Positions 1 through 8,740 are shown, numbered from the stretch's first letter. The stretch: 31,865 nucleotides of DNA from GCA-002701945 sp964442015 (GCA_964442015.1 CAYTYA010000016.1:1-31865), one strand, 5' to 3'. Numbers and translations are program-made. Notes: generated from the sequence alone by a model not told the origin.

Positions 1-6
1 TCTCCT
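1..6 (-). promoter_or_regulatory. ribosome binding site of the gene beyond the window edge
   Basis: The minus strand reads AGGAGA here, overlapping the infC stop codon (TAG, 7-5). It lies where the Shine-Dalgarno of the next downstream gene would sit. By the usual thrS-infC-rpmI-rplT order this would be rpmI, but that gene is outside the window, so its identity is inference. Confidence 0.4.
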
Positions 7-520
7 ATAACGCATTGAAATATACAGAAATACGTCTTCCTTCCAGATCTGTTTTACCTTCCGGCTCAGCAATATCCTCTAACGCATCTGCAACTCGATT
101 TAATAAATCTTCTCCTAAATCGAGTCGACTAATTTCTCGACCACGAAACATGATAGTAACCTTTAATTTAAAACCTTCTTTAAGGAACTTTCGGCCCATA
201 TTATTGACCTTAGTGTCAAAATCATGATCACCTATCTTTGGTCGTAATCGTATTTCTTTTACTTTTATAACATGTTGTTTCTTTTTACTTATTTGAATTT
301 TTTTCTTTTTCTCATACTTGAGTTTTCCAAAATTCACGATTCTACATACTGGTGGTTTTGTATTTGGTGATACTTCCATCAAATCCAAACCAACATCATC
401 TGCCCGTTGCATTGCATCGTCAATTGAGACTACACCCAATTGCTCTCCATCCTCCGATATTAATCGAACCTCTGTAGCATCGATTCGTTCATTTATTTTT
501 GCTTTATCAATTAGTGCGAT
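5..520 (-). CDS. infC: translation initiation factor IF-3, apparent AUC start
   Basis: IF-3 binds the 30S subunit, blocks premature 50S joining and proofreads the initiator tRNA-start codon pair. The N-terminal domain reads NERIDATEVRLISEDGEQLG followed by VVSIDDAMQRA. The linker and C-terminal domain follow (PPVCRIVNFGKLKYEKKKK, EIRLRPKIGDHDFDTK, GREISRLDLG). No ATG, GTG or TTG gives a full-length protein: the first such codon in frame (TTG at 439) would remove about 27 conserved residues. A perfect AGGAGG at 533-528 lies 7 nt before an ATC codon at 520-518. Starting there gives IALIDKAKINERI and 171 residues, normal for IF-3. The start overlaps the 3' end of thrS by 14 nt, so the genes are probably translationally coupled. 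Non-AUG infC starts (AUU in E. coli, AUC in Myxococcus) are known and allow IF-3 to repress itself. Confidence 0.95.
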   Translation of the reverse strand: MALIDKAKINERIDATEVRLISEDGEQLGVVSIDDAMQRADDVGLDLMEVSPNTKPPVCRIVNFGKLKYEKKKKIQISKKKQHVIKVKEIRLRPKIGDHDFDTKVNNMGRKFLKEGFKLKVTIMFRGREISRLDLGEDLLNRVADALEDIAEPEGKTDLEGRRISVYFNAL

Positions 521-2459
521 AAGTATTCCTCCTAGTTATTATTTCATTATGTAATTCTTTCACGACTTCATCGAGCGATTGGACACCCAAATCTCCCTGA
601 AAGCGTCTGCGAACTGATACTTGATTTTTTTCCGCTTCTTTTTCTCCAACAACAAGCATCACATTAATTCGCTGTAATTCTGCTTGACGAATTTTAGCTC
701 CCATTTTCTCTGCTTGCGCATTCAATTGAACACGAACTCCAGCATCATATAAAGTTTTTTCAACCATTTTAGCATAATCAATCACCTTATCAGAAATTGG
801 CAAAATCGCAACCTGTATTGGAGCAAGCCATAAAGGGAAATCACCGCCATAATGCTCAATTAAAAATCCAATAAAACGCTCATGTGTGCTTAAAGGCGCA
901 CGATGTATACATAAAGGAGTTTGCTCTTTTCCTTCTTCATCTGTATAGGTTAAACCAAATCGTTTTGGTATTGCAAAATCCACTTGATTTGTTGCAAGGG
1001 TAAATTCTTTTCCAATAGCGCTCCAAACTTGAACATCTATTTTTGGACCATAAAATGCAGCTTCCCCTGATATTTCCACATGATCAATATTTCCCTCAAT
1101 AAGAGCTTGGCGAACTTCGGATTCTGTCTGCTCCCATAGAGTAGGTTCATTAATATATTTTTTACCTAAACCAGATGGATCATGAAGGCTCAACCGCATT
1201 TGATATTTATCAATACCAAAAATATCAAAATAATGAAGATACATATTGCAAACAGCAAGAAACTCTTCCTTGAATTGGGCAGCAGTACAGTAAATATGCG
1301 CATCATTCATCTGCATACTTCGTACGCGCATTAAACCAAATAACTGGCCAGATTTTTCATACCGATAACAAGTACCATATTCTGATAACCTTACTGGCAA
1401 ATCACGATAACTTTTTGGTTGTGAATCATAAATCTTATGATGATGAGGGCAATTCATGGGTTTCACATAATATTCTGTTCCATCCAAATCCATACTTGGG
1501 TACATGGCATCACGATAATGATCCAAATGTCCAGATTTCTCATACAAAGAACCTTTTGTCAGATGAGGAGTACGAACTCGATGAAAACCATCTATACGTT
1601 CAGTTTCCTTTGCAAGGGTTTCTAATTCATCCATAATCACTGTACCATTTGGTAACCATAAGGGCAAACCCGGACCTACTTCTTCATCAAAAGTATACAA
1701 AGAAAGTTCTTTCCCAAGCTTTCGATGGTCGCGCTTTTTCGCCTCTTCAAGAAAGTTCAAGTATTGGTTTAGCTTTTTCTTAGATGTAAATACAGTGCCA
1801 TATATACGTTGCAGCATTTTGTTGTTTTCATCGCCGCGCCAATATGCTCCAGATATATTCAATAATTTAAAATATTTAAGTTTTCCAATAGATGGAATAT
1901 GTGGACCACGGCATAGATCAACAAAATCACCTTGAGCATAGGATGATAATTGCTCATCTGAATCAATACTTTCTATAATTTCTAACTTATAATCTTCTCC
2001 CATATCTTTAAAGATATTAATAGCTTCGTCTCGAGTTAGATTTGTTCGGATACAAGGAAAATCTTCTTTTGATATTTCTAACATTTTTTCTTCAATCTTT
2101 AATAAATCATCATCAGAAAAGGTGAAATCAACATCAAAATCATAATAAAAACGATTTTCAATAGCTGGTCCAATGGTAAGCTTTGCATCTGGCCAAAAAG
2201 ATTTTACAGCTTGTGCCATTAAATGGGCGCAGCTATGCAATAGGACAGCATGTCCTTCCGGAGTGTCTCCAGTTAATATGGCAACATCTGCATCCACATT
2301 AATCGGGATGTTAAGATCAACTAATTCGCTATTAACCTGTGCAGCTAAAGCGTCATCTGCAAGACGAACGCCAATACTTTCTGCTATCTCATGGGGAGTG
2401 ACGCCGGGGTTATACGTGCGGGTACTCTTATCCGGTAGTGTAACGGTAATTTGACTCAT
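507..2459 (-). CDS. thrS: threonine--tRNA ligase
   Basis: This 650-residue cytoplasmic class II synthetase charges tRNA-Thr. An N-terminal TGS domain (about 1-60) is followed by the editing domain, whose metal/catalytic set H75, H79, C183 and H187 is intact (HSCAH, LCRGPH). In the catalytic core, MNCPHH (335-340) carries the zinc ligand C337, YGTCYRYEKSG is motif 2, and MNDAH and CIHRAPLSTHERF supply the remaining zinc/ATP residues. The C-terminal anticodon-binding domain begins near LAPIQVAILPIS. Length matches the family. The start is ATG at 2459, with no clear Shine-Dalgarno. The 3' end overlaps infC, and its last codons contain the infC ribosome binding site, so a change there would affect both genes. 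Confidence 0.98.
   Translation of the reverse strand: MSQITVTLPDKSTRTYNPGVTPHEIAESIGVRLADDALAAQVNSELVDLNIPINVDADVAILTGDTPEGHAVLLHSCAHLMAQAVKSFWPDAKLTIGPAIENRFYYDFDVDFTFSDDDLLKIEEKMLEISKEDFPCIRTNLTRDEAINIFKDMGEDYKLEIIESIDSDEQLSSYAQGDFVDLCRGPHIPSIGKLKYFKLLNISGAYWRGDENNKMLQRIYGTVFTSKKKLNQYLNFLEEAKKRDHRKLGKELSLYTFDEEVGPGLPLWLPNGTVIMDELETLAKETERIDGFHRVRTPHLTKGSLYEKSGHLDHYRDAMYPSMDLDGTEYYVKPMNCPHHHKIYDSQPKSYRDLPVRLSEYGTCYRYEKSGQLFGLMRVRSMQMNDAHIYCTAAQFKEEFLAVCNMYLHYFDIFGIDKYQMRLSLHDPSGLGKKYINEPTLWEQTESEVRQALIEGNIDHVEISGEAAFYGPKIDVQVWSAIGKEFTLATNQVDFAIPKRFGLTYTDEEGKEQTPLCIHRAPLSTHERFIGFLIEHYGGDFPLWLAPIQVAILPISDKVIDYAKMVEKTLYDAGVRVQLNAQAEKMGAKIRQAELQRINVMLVVGEKEAEKNQVSVRRRFQGDLGVQSLDEVVKELHNEIITRRNTYRTN
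528..533 (-). promoter_or_regulatory. Shine-Dalgarno that fixes the infC AUC start
   Basis: A full AGGAGG lies inside the thrS coding end. It is separated by 7 nt (AATACTT) from ATC at 520-518 and has no ATG, GTG or TTG at a usable distance in the infC frame. The next ATT in frame is about 16 nt away, too far for best spacing. Confidence 0.8.
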
Positions 2460-2608
2460 AATATCATGAATATTAGATACAAATTAAATTATATTATCCG
2501 TTACAAAGTCAGAAACGTTATCGGCGATCATCCTTAGATGATTCTTTGCATATAAGCCGAAGTCAGTATTATTTATTATTCCTATAATATATTCCTATAT
2601 AATATCTG
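2460..2608 (-). other. thrS leader / spacer after tRNA-Val
   Basis: This 149-base AT-rich spacer has no gene. Reading towards thrS it contains a short perfect hairpin (ATCATC, loop TAAG, GATGAT; 2542-2527) and a TATAAT at 2493-2488 with no good -35 at 17 bp. The hairpin has no U-run, so it is not an obvious terminator. A leader element for thrS control is possible but unproven. Confidence 0.3.
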
Positions 2609-2682
2609 TGGGCGATACTGGACTTGAACCAGTGACCTCTTGCATGTCAAGCAAGCACTCTAACCACCTGAGCTAATCGCCC
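2609..2682 (-). tRNA. tRNA-Val (anticodon GAC)
   Basis: A 74-nt cloverleaf: acceptor GGGCGAT pairs with ATCGCCC, D stem GCTC/GAGT, anticodon stem CTTGC/GCAAG with loop TTGACAT (anticodon GAC), and T arm ACTGG-TTCAAGT-CCAGT. Discriminator is A; no CCA is encoded. GAC reads valine codons GUC and GUU; the aspartate anticodon would be GTC. Confidence 0.95.
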
Positions 2683-2735
2683 CAAGTGGAGCTGAAATTC
2701 GTCGAGAAATCTGATTTTTGCAATGCATTTTTCAC

Positions 2736-2741
2736 ATTATA
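2736..2741 (-). promoter_or_regulatory. candidate -10 of the tRNA-Val transcript
   Basis: TATAAT followed by G (2741-2736) lies about 54 nt upstream of the mature tRNA 5' end, in the 95-base gap after the protease gene. The -35 region (CTTTTA at 17 bp) is poor, so this is tentative. Confidence 0.3.
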
Positions 2742-2777
2742 TGATTTGCATGCTAAAGTAAAAGTATAAATAAAAAA

Positions 2778-4460
2778 TTAATTACTGACAGTCTCCGCTT
2801 CCTGATATGGAACAAATGAACTAGTATATGCAATTGGATCCTTTAAAATCTCTTTTGCTTTCAATACAATAGGGTCATTTTTTATTGATTCTTCAACACG
2901 GTATTCTGACCCTTTCATGATTCCGATCAGTTCTAAATATAACCTTCTTTTTAAAAGATCGACTTCCTCATCATACAATACTGCCTCACGATCAATAATA
3001 AATGTTTCAACAAAATCAAATGCATGCGTTAAGTCCATATTAGTACTATCTAAAGAAAGTATTTTCTCCCTCGCCTTTTCCAAATCTTTTTCGCCATCAG
3101 TATTCACATCAACTTCTTGGTTGTCAAGATAAGATTTAAAATCATCCAGAATTGTTACATCAACTAATGCGTCATCATACGTATCATATCGATGTTGGCG
3201 TTCTTGTGCAAAATTAAAAAATAAACCTTTTCTCCAACATTCCAGAACTAAGGGAGTAACTTTAGGCATTTCTACTTCGTAATCAGGAGATATCCCACCT
3301 CCACCTTTAACTCTTCTTCCTCCTATTGTATAAAACAAACTATCTTCTTCTTCTTCATTGATAATTACTTTATCGTCAATATATCCCGGCTTTTGAATTA
3401 ATCTACCGCTAGGAATATAATATTTTGCAGTTGTCACCTTTAAACTTCTCTTCCCACTACCATCTAGACCATATACAGATTGAACCAGTCCTTTTCCAAA
3501 AGATCGAGTTCCTATAATTATTCCTCTATCAAGGTCCTGTACTGCTCCAGCTATTATTTCACTTGCAGAAGCGCTTCCCTCATTAATAAGAACAGCGATC
3601 ATTATATCCTCACCGATTATGGGATCTTTTCTAGAAATATAATGTTTATTGGACTCTGGTAATCGACCTTTTGTTGATAATAGAGTACTTCCCTTAGGAG
3701 TTATCATATCTAATATTTCAATAGCAGATTGTAATAACCCGCCAGGATTATCACGTAAATCAATAACAATACGTGAAGCGTTTTCTGTTTGAATGTTTTT
3801 AATTGCTGAACGCATTTCTGGTCCTGAATTTTTTGAGAACCGAGTCAAGCGAATATATCCTGTTTCATCATCAAGCATACCAGTATAGGCAACATCTTTA
3901 ACAGTTATGTTATCTCTCGTCAATGTAAAATCGATTAATTTTTCATCTCCAAATCGTTTAATTGATAGTATAACATCTGTTCCTTTTGGTCCTCGAATAT
4001 GCTTTGCAGCATCGTCTAATGACATTTCTTTTGTGAATAACCCGTCTATTTTGACAATAATATCTCCAGAAATAACACCTTTTCTTTTTGCAGGCGAATT
4101 ATCCATTGGTGAAATAACCGTTAGTTTCTTTTCGCGAACGCCAAGGTTAATTCCTACACCACCATATTTTCCTTTTGTTAATAAATCCAATCCTTCTTTT
4201 TCATCTTCTTCCATATAGACTGTATAAGGATCTAAATCATCAAGAATATTATTAATAACTATTTTGGTAAATTTTTCTGTGTCAAGGCGATCCGCATACC
4301 TTGTGATTAATGATTTATACACTTCATTAATTAACCGCTGTGAACGAGCAAGCTCACGATATACGTCTGATTTAGTAAATGCAAATGAAACAATGCTAAT
4401 TGATAGCAATGAGAAAAATAATATAAAATAATGTAAAGAAAATTTTCTATTGAATTTCAC
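2778..4460 (-). CDS. C-terminal processing protease, S41 family (Prc/CtpA)
   Basis: A 560-residue periplasmic serine protease that trims or degrades envelope proteins from their C-termini. One N-terminal hydrophobic segment (about 9-28) acts as a signal or anchor. A PDZ domain follows (about 95-170; GGVGINLGV, KRKGVISGDIIVKIDG), then the peptidase core with DLRDNPGG (234-241). The catalytic Ser/Lys pair is S298 in GSASASE and K323 in SFGKG, spaced 25 residues as in E. coli Prc S452/K477. A long C-terminal tail (about 400-560) is rich in charged helices. The start is GTG at 4460, overlapping the tmk stop by 4 nt (GTGA), so translation is coupled. The substrate is unknown. Confidence 0.94.
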   Translation of the reverse strand: MKFNRKFSLHYFILFFSLLSISIVSFAFTKSDVYRELARSQRLINEVYKSLITRYADRLDTEKFTKIVINNILDDLDPYTVYMEEDEKEGLDLLTKGKYGGVGINLGVREKKLTVISPMDNSPAKRKGVISGDIIVKIDGLFTKEMSLDDAAKHIRGPKGTDVILSIKRFGDEKLIDFTLTRDNITVKDVAYTGMLDDETGYIRLTRFSKNSGPEMRSAIKNIQTENASRIVIDLRDNPGGLLQSAIEILDMITPKGSTLLSTKGRLPESNKHYISRKDPIIGEDIMIAVLINEGSASASEIIAGAVQDLDRGIIIGTRSFGKGLVQSVYGLDGSGKRSLKVTTAKYYIPSGRLIQKPGYIDDKVIINEEEEDSLFYTIGGRRVKGGGGISPDYEVEMPKVTPLVLECWRKGLFFNFAQERQHRYDTYDDALVDVTILDDFKSYLDNQEVDVNTDGEKDLEKAREKILSLDSTNMDLTHAFDFVETFIIDREAVLYDEEVDLLKRRLYLELIGIMKGSEYRVEESIKNDPIVLKAKEILKDPIAYTSSFVPYQEAETVSN

Positions 4461-5092
4461 GAAATTAATCCTCTTCTTTTCATTTCATTAAGCAATTTCT
4501 CTTGAATATTATTTATAGAACTATGACCATCCAACAATACATATCGATCCTGGAATTTTTCTGCAAGATCATGATATGTTTTTCGTACACGAACTTGGAA
4601 TTCAATCCCCTCTCCTTCAATCCTATCCGAACTTTGACCCATTCTCCGCAATGCTTCTTCTGGTCTAATATCTATCAAAAATGTAATATCAGGAACCAAT
4701 GCAAAGGTAGCATAATTATTTAGATCAATCAACCAATCGATATCTATCCCTCTACCACCTCCTTGATACGCCAGAGTTGAATCACTGTATCTATCTGCAA
4801 TTACGCATTTACCCAATTCTAAATTAGGAATAATTACATCTTGAGTTAATTGCGCTCTACTAGCAGTCATAAGTAAAGATTCAGAACGATCTCCCAAATC
4901 AACTCTATTGCTATCCAATAGAATTTCTCGAATAGATTCTGAAATAGTTGTTCCACCAGGCTCACGGACAAGAATCGTGTCTACAGAATGAGTTTTATTT
5001 AAAACATCTAATAACATTCTTGCCTGCGTAGATTTACCGCAGCCATCAATTCCTTCAAAAGTAATAAATTTAGCGTTGTTTGAAAAAGACAT
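4457..5092 (-). CDS. tmk: thymidylate kinase
   Basis: Phosphorylates dTMP to dTDP with ATP, an essential step of dTTP synthesis. In 211 residues, typical for the family, it shows the P-loop GIDGCGKST (14-22), the REPGG substrate loop (43-47) and the DRYSDSTLAYQG signature (100-111). The region GQSSDRIEGEG marks the lid. It overlaps rsmI upstream by 23 nt and the protease gene downstream by 4 nt, so it sits in the middle of a coupled run. No strong Shine-Dalgarno precedes the ATG at 5092, which fits re-initiation from rsmI. Confidence 0.96.
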   Translation of the reverse strand: MSFSNNAKFITFEGIDGCGKSTQARMLLDVLNKTHSVDTILVREPGGTTISESIREILLDSNRVDLGDRSESLLMTASRAQLTQDVIIPNLELGKCVIADRYSDSTLAYQGGGRGIDIDWLIDLNNYATFALVPDITFLIDIRPEEALRRMGQSSDRIEGEGIEFQVRVRKTYHDLAEKFQDRYVLLDGHSSINNIQEKLLNEMKRRGLIS

Positions 5093-5777
5093 TGGTATCG
5101 TTTTTTCCTATCATTATTACAAATTCACCACGTGGTTTATTATTACTAAAATACGACAATATATCTGAAACAGTTCCACGAATAATTTCCTCATTCATTT
5201 TTGTTAATTCTCTCGCAATAACTGCAGGCCTATCTCCTAACACGTCAAAAATCTCTTGTAAAGTTTTAATTAATCTATAAGGGCTTTCATAAAATATTAT
5301 TGTCGCATCTTGATCTATAAGATTCATCAGTCTTTTTTTTCTCCCTTTCTTTGGAGGTAAAAACCCTTCAAAAAGAATACGGTCAGTCGGCAATCCTGAA
5401 GATACAATGCCAGCAATTAATGCGGTTGGGCCTGGGATTGATTCAACAATTATTTCTTCAGCAATTGCCTCTCGGATGAGTCGATATGCGGGGTCGCTTA
5501 TTCCTGGAGTTCCTGCATCACTTATTAATGCTATATTATTACCCTTTTTTAAATTTGAAATTATTTGAGGTATTCGAGCTGTTCGATTATGTTCGAAAAA
5601 ACTAATTGATGGAGTACTGATATTATAATGCTGAAATAGTTTTTTAGAATGCCTTGTATCCTCTGCAGCAATCATAGAAACGGAAGATAATATTTCAACA
5701 GCCCGAAATGTTATATCTTTTAAGTTACCTATCGGTGTTGAAACAATATAAAGAGTACCGTAAGAATCTGATATCAC
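5070..5777 (-). CDS. rsmI: 16S rRNA (cytidine(1402)-2'-O)-methyltransferase
   Basis: A SAM-dependent TP-methylase that 2'-O-methylates C1402 in the decoding centre of 16S rRNA. All family blocks are present in 235 residues: GTLYIVSTPIGNLKDIT at the N-terminus, AAEDTRHSKKL, LISDAGTPGISDPAYRL, VESIPGPTALIAGI with SSGLPTDRILFEGFLP, and the C-terminal ARELTKMNEEIIRG. It is somewhat shorter than the E. coli protein (286 residues), lacking part of the C-terminus. The start is GTG at 5777, overlapping the aminotransferase stop (GTGA). Confidence 0.95.
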   Translation of the reverse strand: MISDSYGTLYIVSTPIGNLKDITFRAVEILSSVSMIAAEDTRHSKKLFQHYNISTPSISFFEHNRTARIPQIISNLKKGNNIALISDAGTPGISDPAYRLIREAIAEEIIVESIPGPTALIAGIVSSGLPTDRILFEGFLPPKKGRKKRLMNLIDQDATIIFYESPYRLIKTLQEIFDVLGDRPAVIARELTKMNEEIIRGTVSDILSYFSNNKPRGEFVIMIGKNDTNVFFKQR

Positions 5778-7087
5778 AATCGAGCAATAGCTCTCCTGAT
5801 AATCTGATCAGCAAGATCTATTTCTTCCTTAGAAATATTTAAATGTGGACGGAAACGGATTGATTTTTTTCCTGAACCGAGAATTAAAGCTCCTTCCGAT
5901 ATAATTAAATTGGCCAATGAATCTCTTGTAGAAGTATCTGACAAGTCGAATGCAGCAAACAATCCACTTCCCCGAGCATTACTGACTACATTACTATACT
6001 CTTCTTGTATATTATAAAGTTTTTGCAATAAATAATTACCATTTTCAGAAGCATTATCAACAAGTTTTTCATTGGCAATGATTTCTAGATAGATAGTAAT
6101 CCGAACCATATCCGCGATATTGCCACCCCATGTAGAATTTAATCGACTTGACTCATGAAATACGTTATTCTCTACTTCATCTACACGTGTTCCGCAGAAT
6201 ATTCCACATATTTGCATTTTTTTACCAAAACTAATTATATCAGGACGACATGATTCTGGGAACTGCTGATGGGCCCACATACTACCAGTAACTCCAACAC
6301 CAGTTTGCACTTCATCATATATTAGTAAAAATTCATTTTCATCTGCAAGATTACGTAATTGTTCAAAGAACTCTAGGCGAAAGTGATTATCGCCACCCTC
6401 TCCTTGAATTGGTTCAATAATTAAACAGGCTATTTCATCAGGATTATTATGGACTGCTGATTTAATCTGTTCAATAGATTTTTCTTCTGATATTTTTACA
6501 TTAGCTAACACTTCATCTGTAAGAGGAAAATGTAGTTTTGGATTATCAATCCTTGGCCAGTCAAATTGGGGAAAATATAATGTTTTTCTTGGATCTGGTG
6601 AGTCTGTTAAACTCATTGTATATCCTGTCCTACCATGAAAACAATCTTTAAAATGGATAACTTTTGATCCTTTTTCTCCCTTACCAGAAGCAATATTTTT
6701 GCGCACCTTCCAATCAAATGCTGTTTTTAACGCATTTTCAACACCAAGGGCTCCACCTTCAACAAAAAAAGAATAAGGTAAATAATCTGGTTGTGCAATG
6801 GATCCTACAGTGTCAACAAACTGAGCCATCTCGGTTGAATAGATATCAGAATTAGTTATTTTATTCAAGGTTGGTGATAGCAATCTTTGTTGATTTTCTA
6901 GTAAATATGAATGATTATAACCTACAGGCATAGAAGCAAACATTGAAAATAGATCCAAATACTCTTTACCATCCCGAGCATCAACCAGCCAAGAACCATG
7001 ACTTTTGTTTAAGTCTATCACTTGTTCCATTCCATCAGCCAACATATGCTTTCCTATAATTGAATGCACTTTTTTAGGATCAATCAT
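5774..7087 (-). CDS. lat: L-lysine 6-transaminase
   Basis: A PLP enzyme (class III fold, 437 residues) that moves the epsilon-amino group of L-lysine to 2-oxoglutarate, giving 2-aminoadipate 6-semialdehyde and glutamate. The protein shows VEGGALGVENALKTAFDWK (about 109-127), HGRTGYTMSLTDS (151-163), EPIQGEGGDNH (225-235), IYDEVQTGVG (256-265) and SFGKKMQICG, where K289 is the likely Schiff-base lysine. The KKxQxCG context is typical of lysine epsilon-aminotransferases rather than ornithine or GABA transaminases. A clear GGAG precedes the ATG at 7087. It lies 22 nt downstream of an ALDH7-type dehydrogenase that would oxidise its product, which supports the call. Confidence 0.9.
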   Translation of the reverse strand: MIDPKKVHSIIGKHMLADGMEQVIDLNKSHGSWLVDARDGKEYLDLFSMFASMPVGYNHSYLLENQQRLLSPTLNKITNSDIYSTEMAQFVDTVGSIAQPDYLPYSFFVEGGALGVENALKTAFDWKVRKNIASGKGEKGSKVIHFKDCFHGRTGYTMSLTDSPDPRKTLYFPQFDWPRIDNPKLHFPLTDEVLANVKISEEKSIEQIKSAVHNNPDEIACLIIEPIQGEGGDNHFRLEFFEQLRNLADENEFLLIYDEVQTGVGVTGSMWAHQQFPESCRPDIISFGKKMQICGIFCGTRVDEVENNVFHESSRLNSTWGGNIADMVRITIYLEIIANEKLVDNASENGNYLLQKLYNIQEEYSNVVSNARGSGLFAAFDLSDTSTRDSLANLIISEGALILGSGKKSIRFRPHLNISKEEIDLADQIIRRAIARL

Positions 7088-7109
7088 TTAACTCCATCCT
7101 TTACAATTA

Positions 7110-8633
7110 TTAATTAATATCAAATTTTATTCCCTGAGCTAATGGTAATTCATCGCTCCAATTAATTGTATTTGTTTGTCGGCGCATATATTGCTTCCAT
7201 GAATCTGATCCAGACTCTCTTCCTCCTCCAGTTTCCTTCTCACCTCCAAAAGCTCCTCCTATTTCAGCACCAGAAGTTCCAATATTTATATTCGCTATTC
7301 CACAATCACTACCTTGATAAGATAAAAATAACTCAGCATTTTGTATATTTGTTGTAAACATAGAAGACGATAAACCTTGCGGGACATTGTTATGCATTTC
7401 AATTGCCTGAGATACATGATCGTATTCCATTAAATAAAGAATCGGTGCAAAGGTCTCTTCTTGAACTATATCCCAATGATTTTCTACTTTTACAATGGTT
7501 GGTTCAACAAAATATCCATTTCTGTCAATTATTTTCCCACCACAGAGAATTTCTCCTCCAGCCTGCTTCACTCTATCAATCGCATTTAAATAGGATTCAA
7601 CTGCACCTTGATTGACAAGAGGACCCATTAATGTACCATTCTCCAAAGGATCACCAATATTTACCTGACGATATGCATTTAATAGTCGTTCTGTTAGTGT
7701 ATCCGATACTGAATTGTGCACTATAACTCTTCTTGTAGATGTACAGCGTTGGCCAGCGGTGCCAACCGCTCCAAAAACAATTGCAGGAGTTGCTAAATCT
7801 AGATCCGCGGTTTCATCCACTAATATAGCATTATTACCACCCAACTCTAATATTGTTTTACCAAACCGCTTCGATACAACTTCTGCTACATGTTTACCCA
7901 TTAATGTAGATCCAGTAAAAGAAATAAGAGGCAACCGTTTATCAGAAAGCATTTTCTCACCAATAGTCGACCCTTTTCCTATGATCAGATTAAATATACC
8001 AGTATACCCTTGACGCTCTAATACATCATTACAAATATGCTGAACGGCTACAGCAGTTAATGGAGTACTACTCGAAGGCTTCCAAATAACAACATCCCCA
8101 GCAATAGCAGCAATAAACGCATTCCATGCCCAAACAGCTACCGGAAAATTAAATGCACTAATAACACCAATTGGCCCCAAAGGATGCCACTGTTCATACA
8201 TACGGTGATTTGGACGCTCAGAGTGCATTGTTTTTCCATATAACATACGGGATTGCCCCACAGCAAAGTCTGCAATATCAATCATTTCTTGTACTTCACC
8301 ATAACCTTCTTCTTTAATTTTTCCCATTTCTAATGATACTAGACTTCCTAATACTTCTTTTTTATCTCTTAATGCGTTCCCCATTTCTCTGACCAAATCT
8401 CCTCGTATAGGAGCAGGTACTTTTCGCCATTCATTAAATACAGAAGTTGCCTTTGAAACGATATGCTCATAATCATTATCATTCGCTTCATAAACAGTTG
8501 CAATTCGAGATTCATCGCTTGGGCAATATGAAATATTCTCTCCTGCATCCTTGGTGGACAACCAATCCTTTCCACCAACACAACTTCCAAAGTTGTGTTC
8601 ATTAATACCGCATTGTGTAAGTAAATCTTTCAT
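7110..8633 (-). CDS. ALDH7 (antiquitin)-type aldehyde dehydrogenase, probably 2-aminoadipate-semialdehyde dehydrogenase
   Basis: A 507-residue NAD(P)-dependent aldehyde dehydrogenase. The nucleotide-binding and catalytic features are intact: FTGST (239-243), LELGGNN with general base E263, and GQRCTST with nucleophile C297. The stretch CGIANINIGTSGAEIGGAFG followed by EKETGGGRESGSDSWKQYMR is the antiquitin signature. Antiquitin (ALDH7A1, bacterial AmaB) oxidises 2-aminoadipate 6-semialdehyde to 2-aminoadipate, exactly the product of the next gene. Substrate is therefore inferred from family plus neighbour. It is the first gene of the transcription unit; a TATAAT and a 16-bp palindrome lie just upstream. 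Confidence 0.88.
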   Translation of the reverse strand: MKDLLTQCGINEHNFGSCVGGKDWLSTKDAGENISYCPSDESRIATVYEANDNDYEHIVSKATSVFNEWRKVPAPIRGDLVREMGNALRDKKEVLGSLVSLEMGKIKEEGYGEVQEMIDIADFAVGQSRMLYGKTMHSERPNHRMYEQWHPLGPIGVISAFNFPVAVWAWNAFIAAIAGDVVIWKPSSSTPLTAVAVQHICNDVLERQGYTGIFNLIIGKGSTIGEKMLSDKRLPLISFTGSTLMGKHVAEVVSKRFGKTILELGGNNAILVDETADLDLATPAIVFGAVGTAGQRCTSTRRVIVHNSVSDTLTERLLNAYRQVNIGDPLENGTLMGPLVNQGAVESYLNAIDRVKQAGGEILCGGKIIDRNGYFVEPTIVKVENHWDIVQEETFAPILYLMEYDHVSQAIEMHNNVPQGLSSSMFTTNIQNAELFLSYQGSDCGIANINIGTSGAEIGGAFGGEKETGGGRESGSDSWKQYMRRQTNTINWSDELPLAQGIKFDIN

Positions 8634-8652
8634 AACATTATTTTGTATTGAT

Positions 8653-8658
8653 ATTATA
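8653..8658 (-). promoter_or_regulatory. candidate -10 of the lysine-catabolic unit
   Basis: TATAAT on the minus strand (8658-8653), 19 nt before the ATG at 8633. No consensus -35 is present at 17 bp (CTGATC), consistent with an activator-dependent or non-consensus promoter. A palindrome overlaps the -35 area. Confidence 0.35.
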
Positions 8659-8669
8659 CAAATATATAA

Positions 8670-8685
8670 TATTCTGATCAGAATA
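8670..8685. promoter_or_regulatory. 16-bp perfect palindrome, candidate operator
   Basis: TATTCTGATCAGAATA is its own reverse complement. It lies 36-52 nt upstream of the dehydrogenase start and overlaps the -35 position relative to the TATAAT at 8658-8653, a classic place for a repressor or activator dimer. No regulator gene is adjacent. Confidence 0.45.
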
Positions 8686-8740
8686 CTTGAGGTAAGATCT
8701 ATTAATAAAAATATTCAATTATATACGTAAACAATCTCAA

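Noticed and set aside
5..439. infC starting at TTG 439 (144 residues)
   Set aside because: It would delete the conserved IF-3 N-terminus and has no appropriately placed ribosome binding site; ATC at 520 explains both.
2609..2682. tRNA-Asp reading of this tRNA
   Set aside because: The 7-base loop TTGACAT places GAC, not GTC, at the anticodon.
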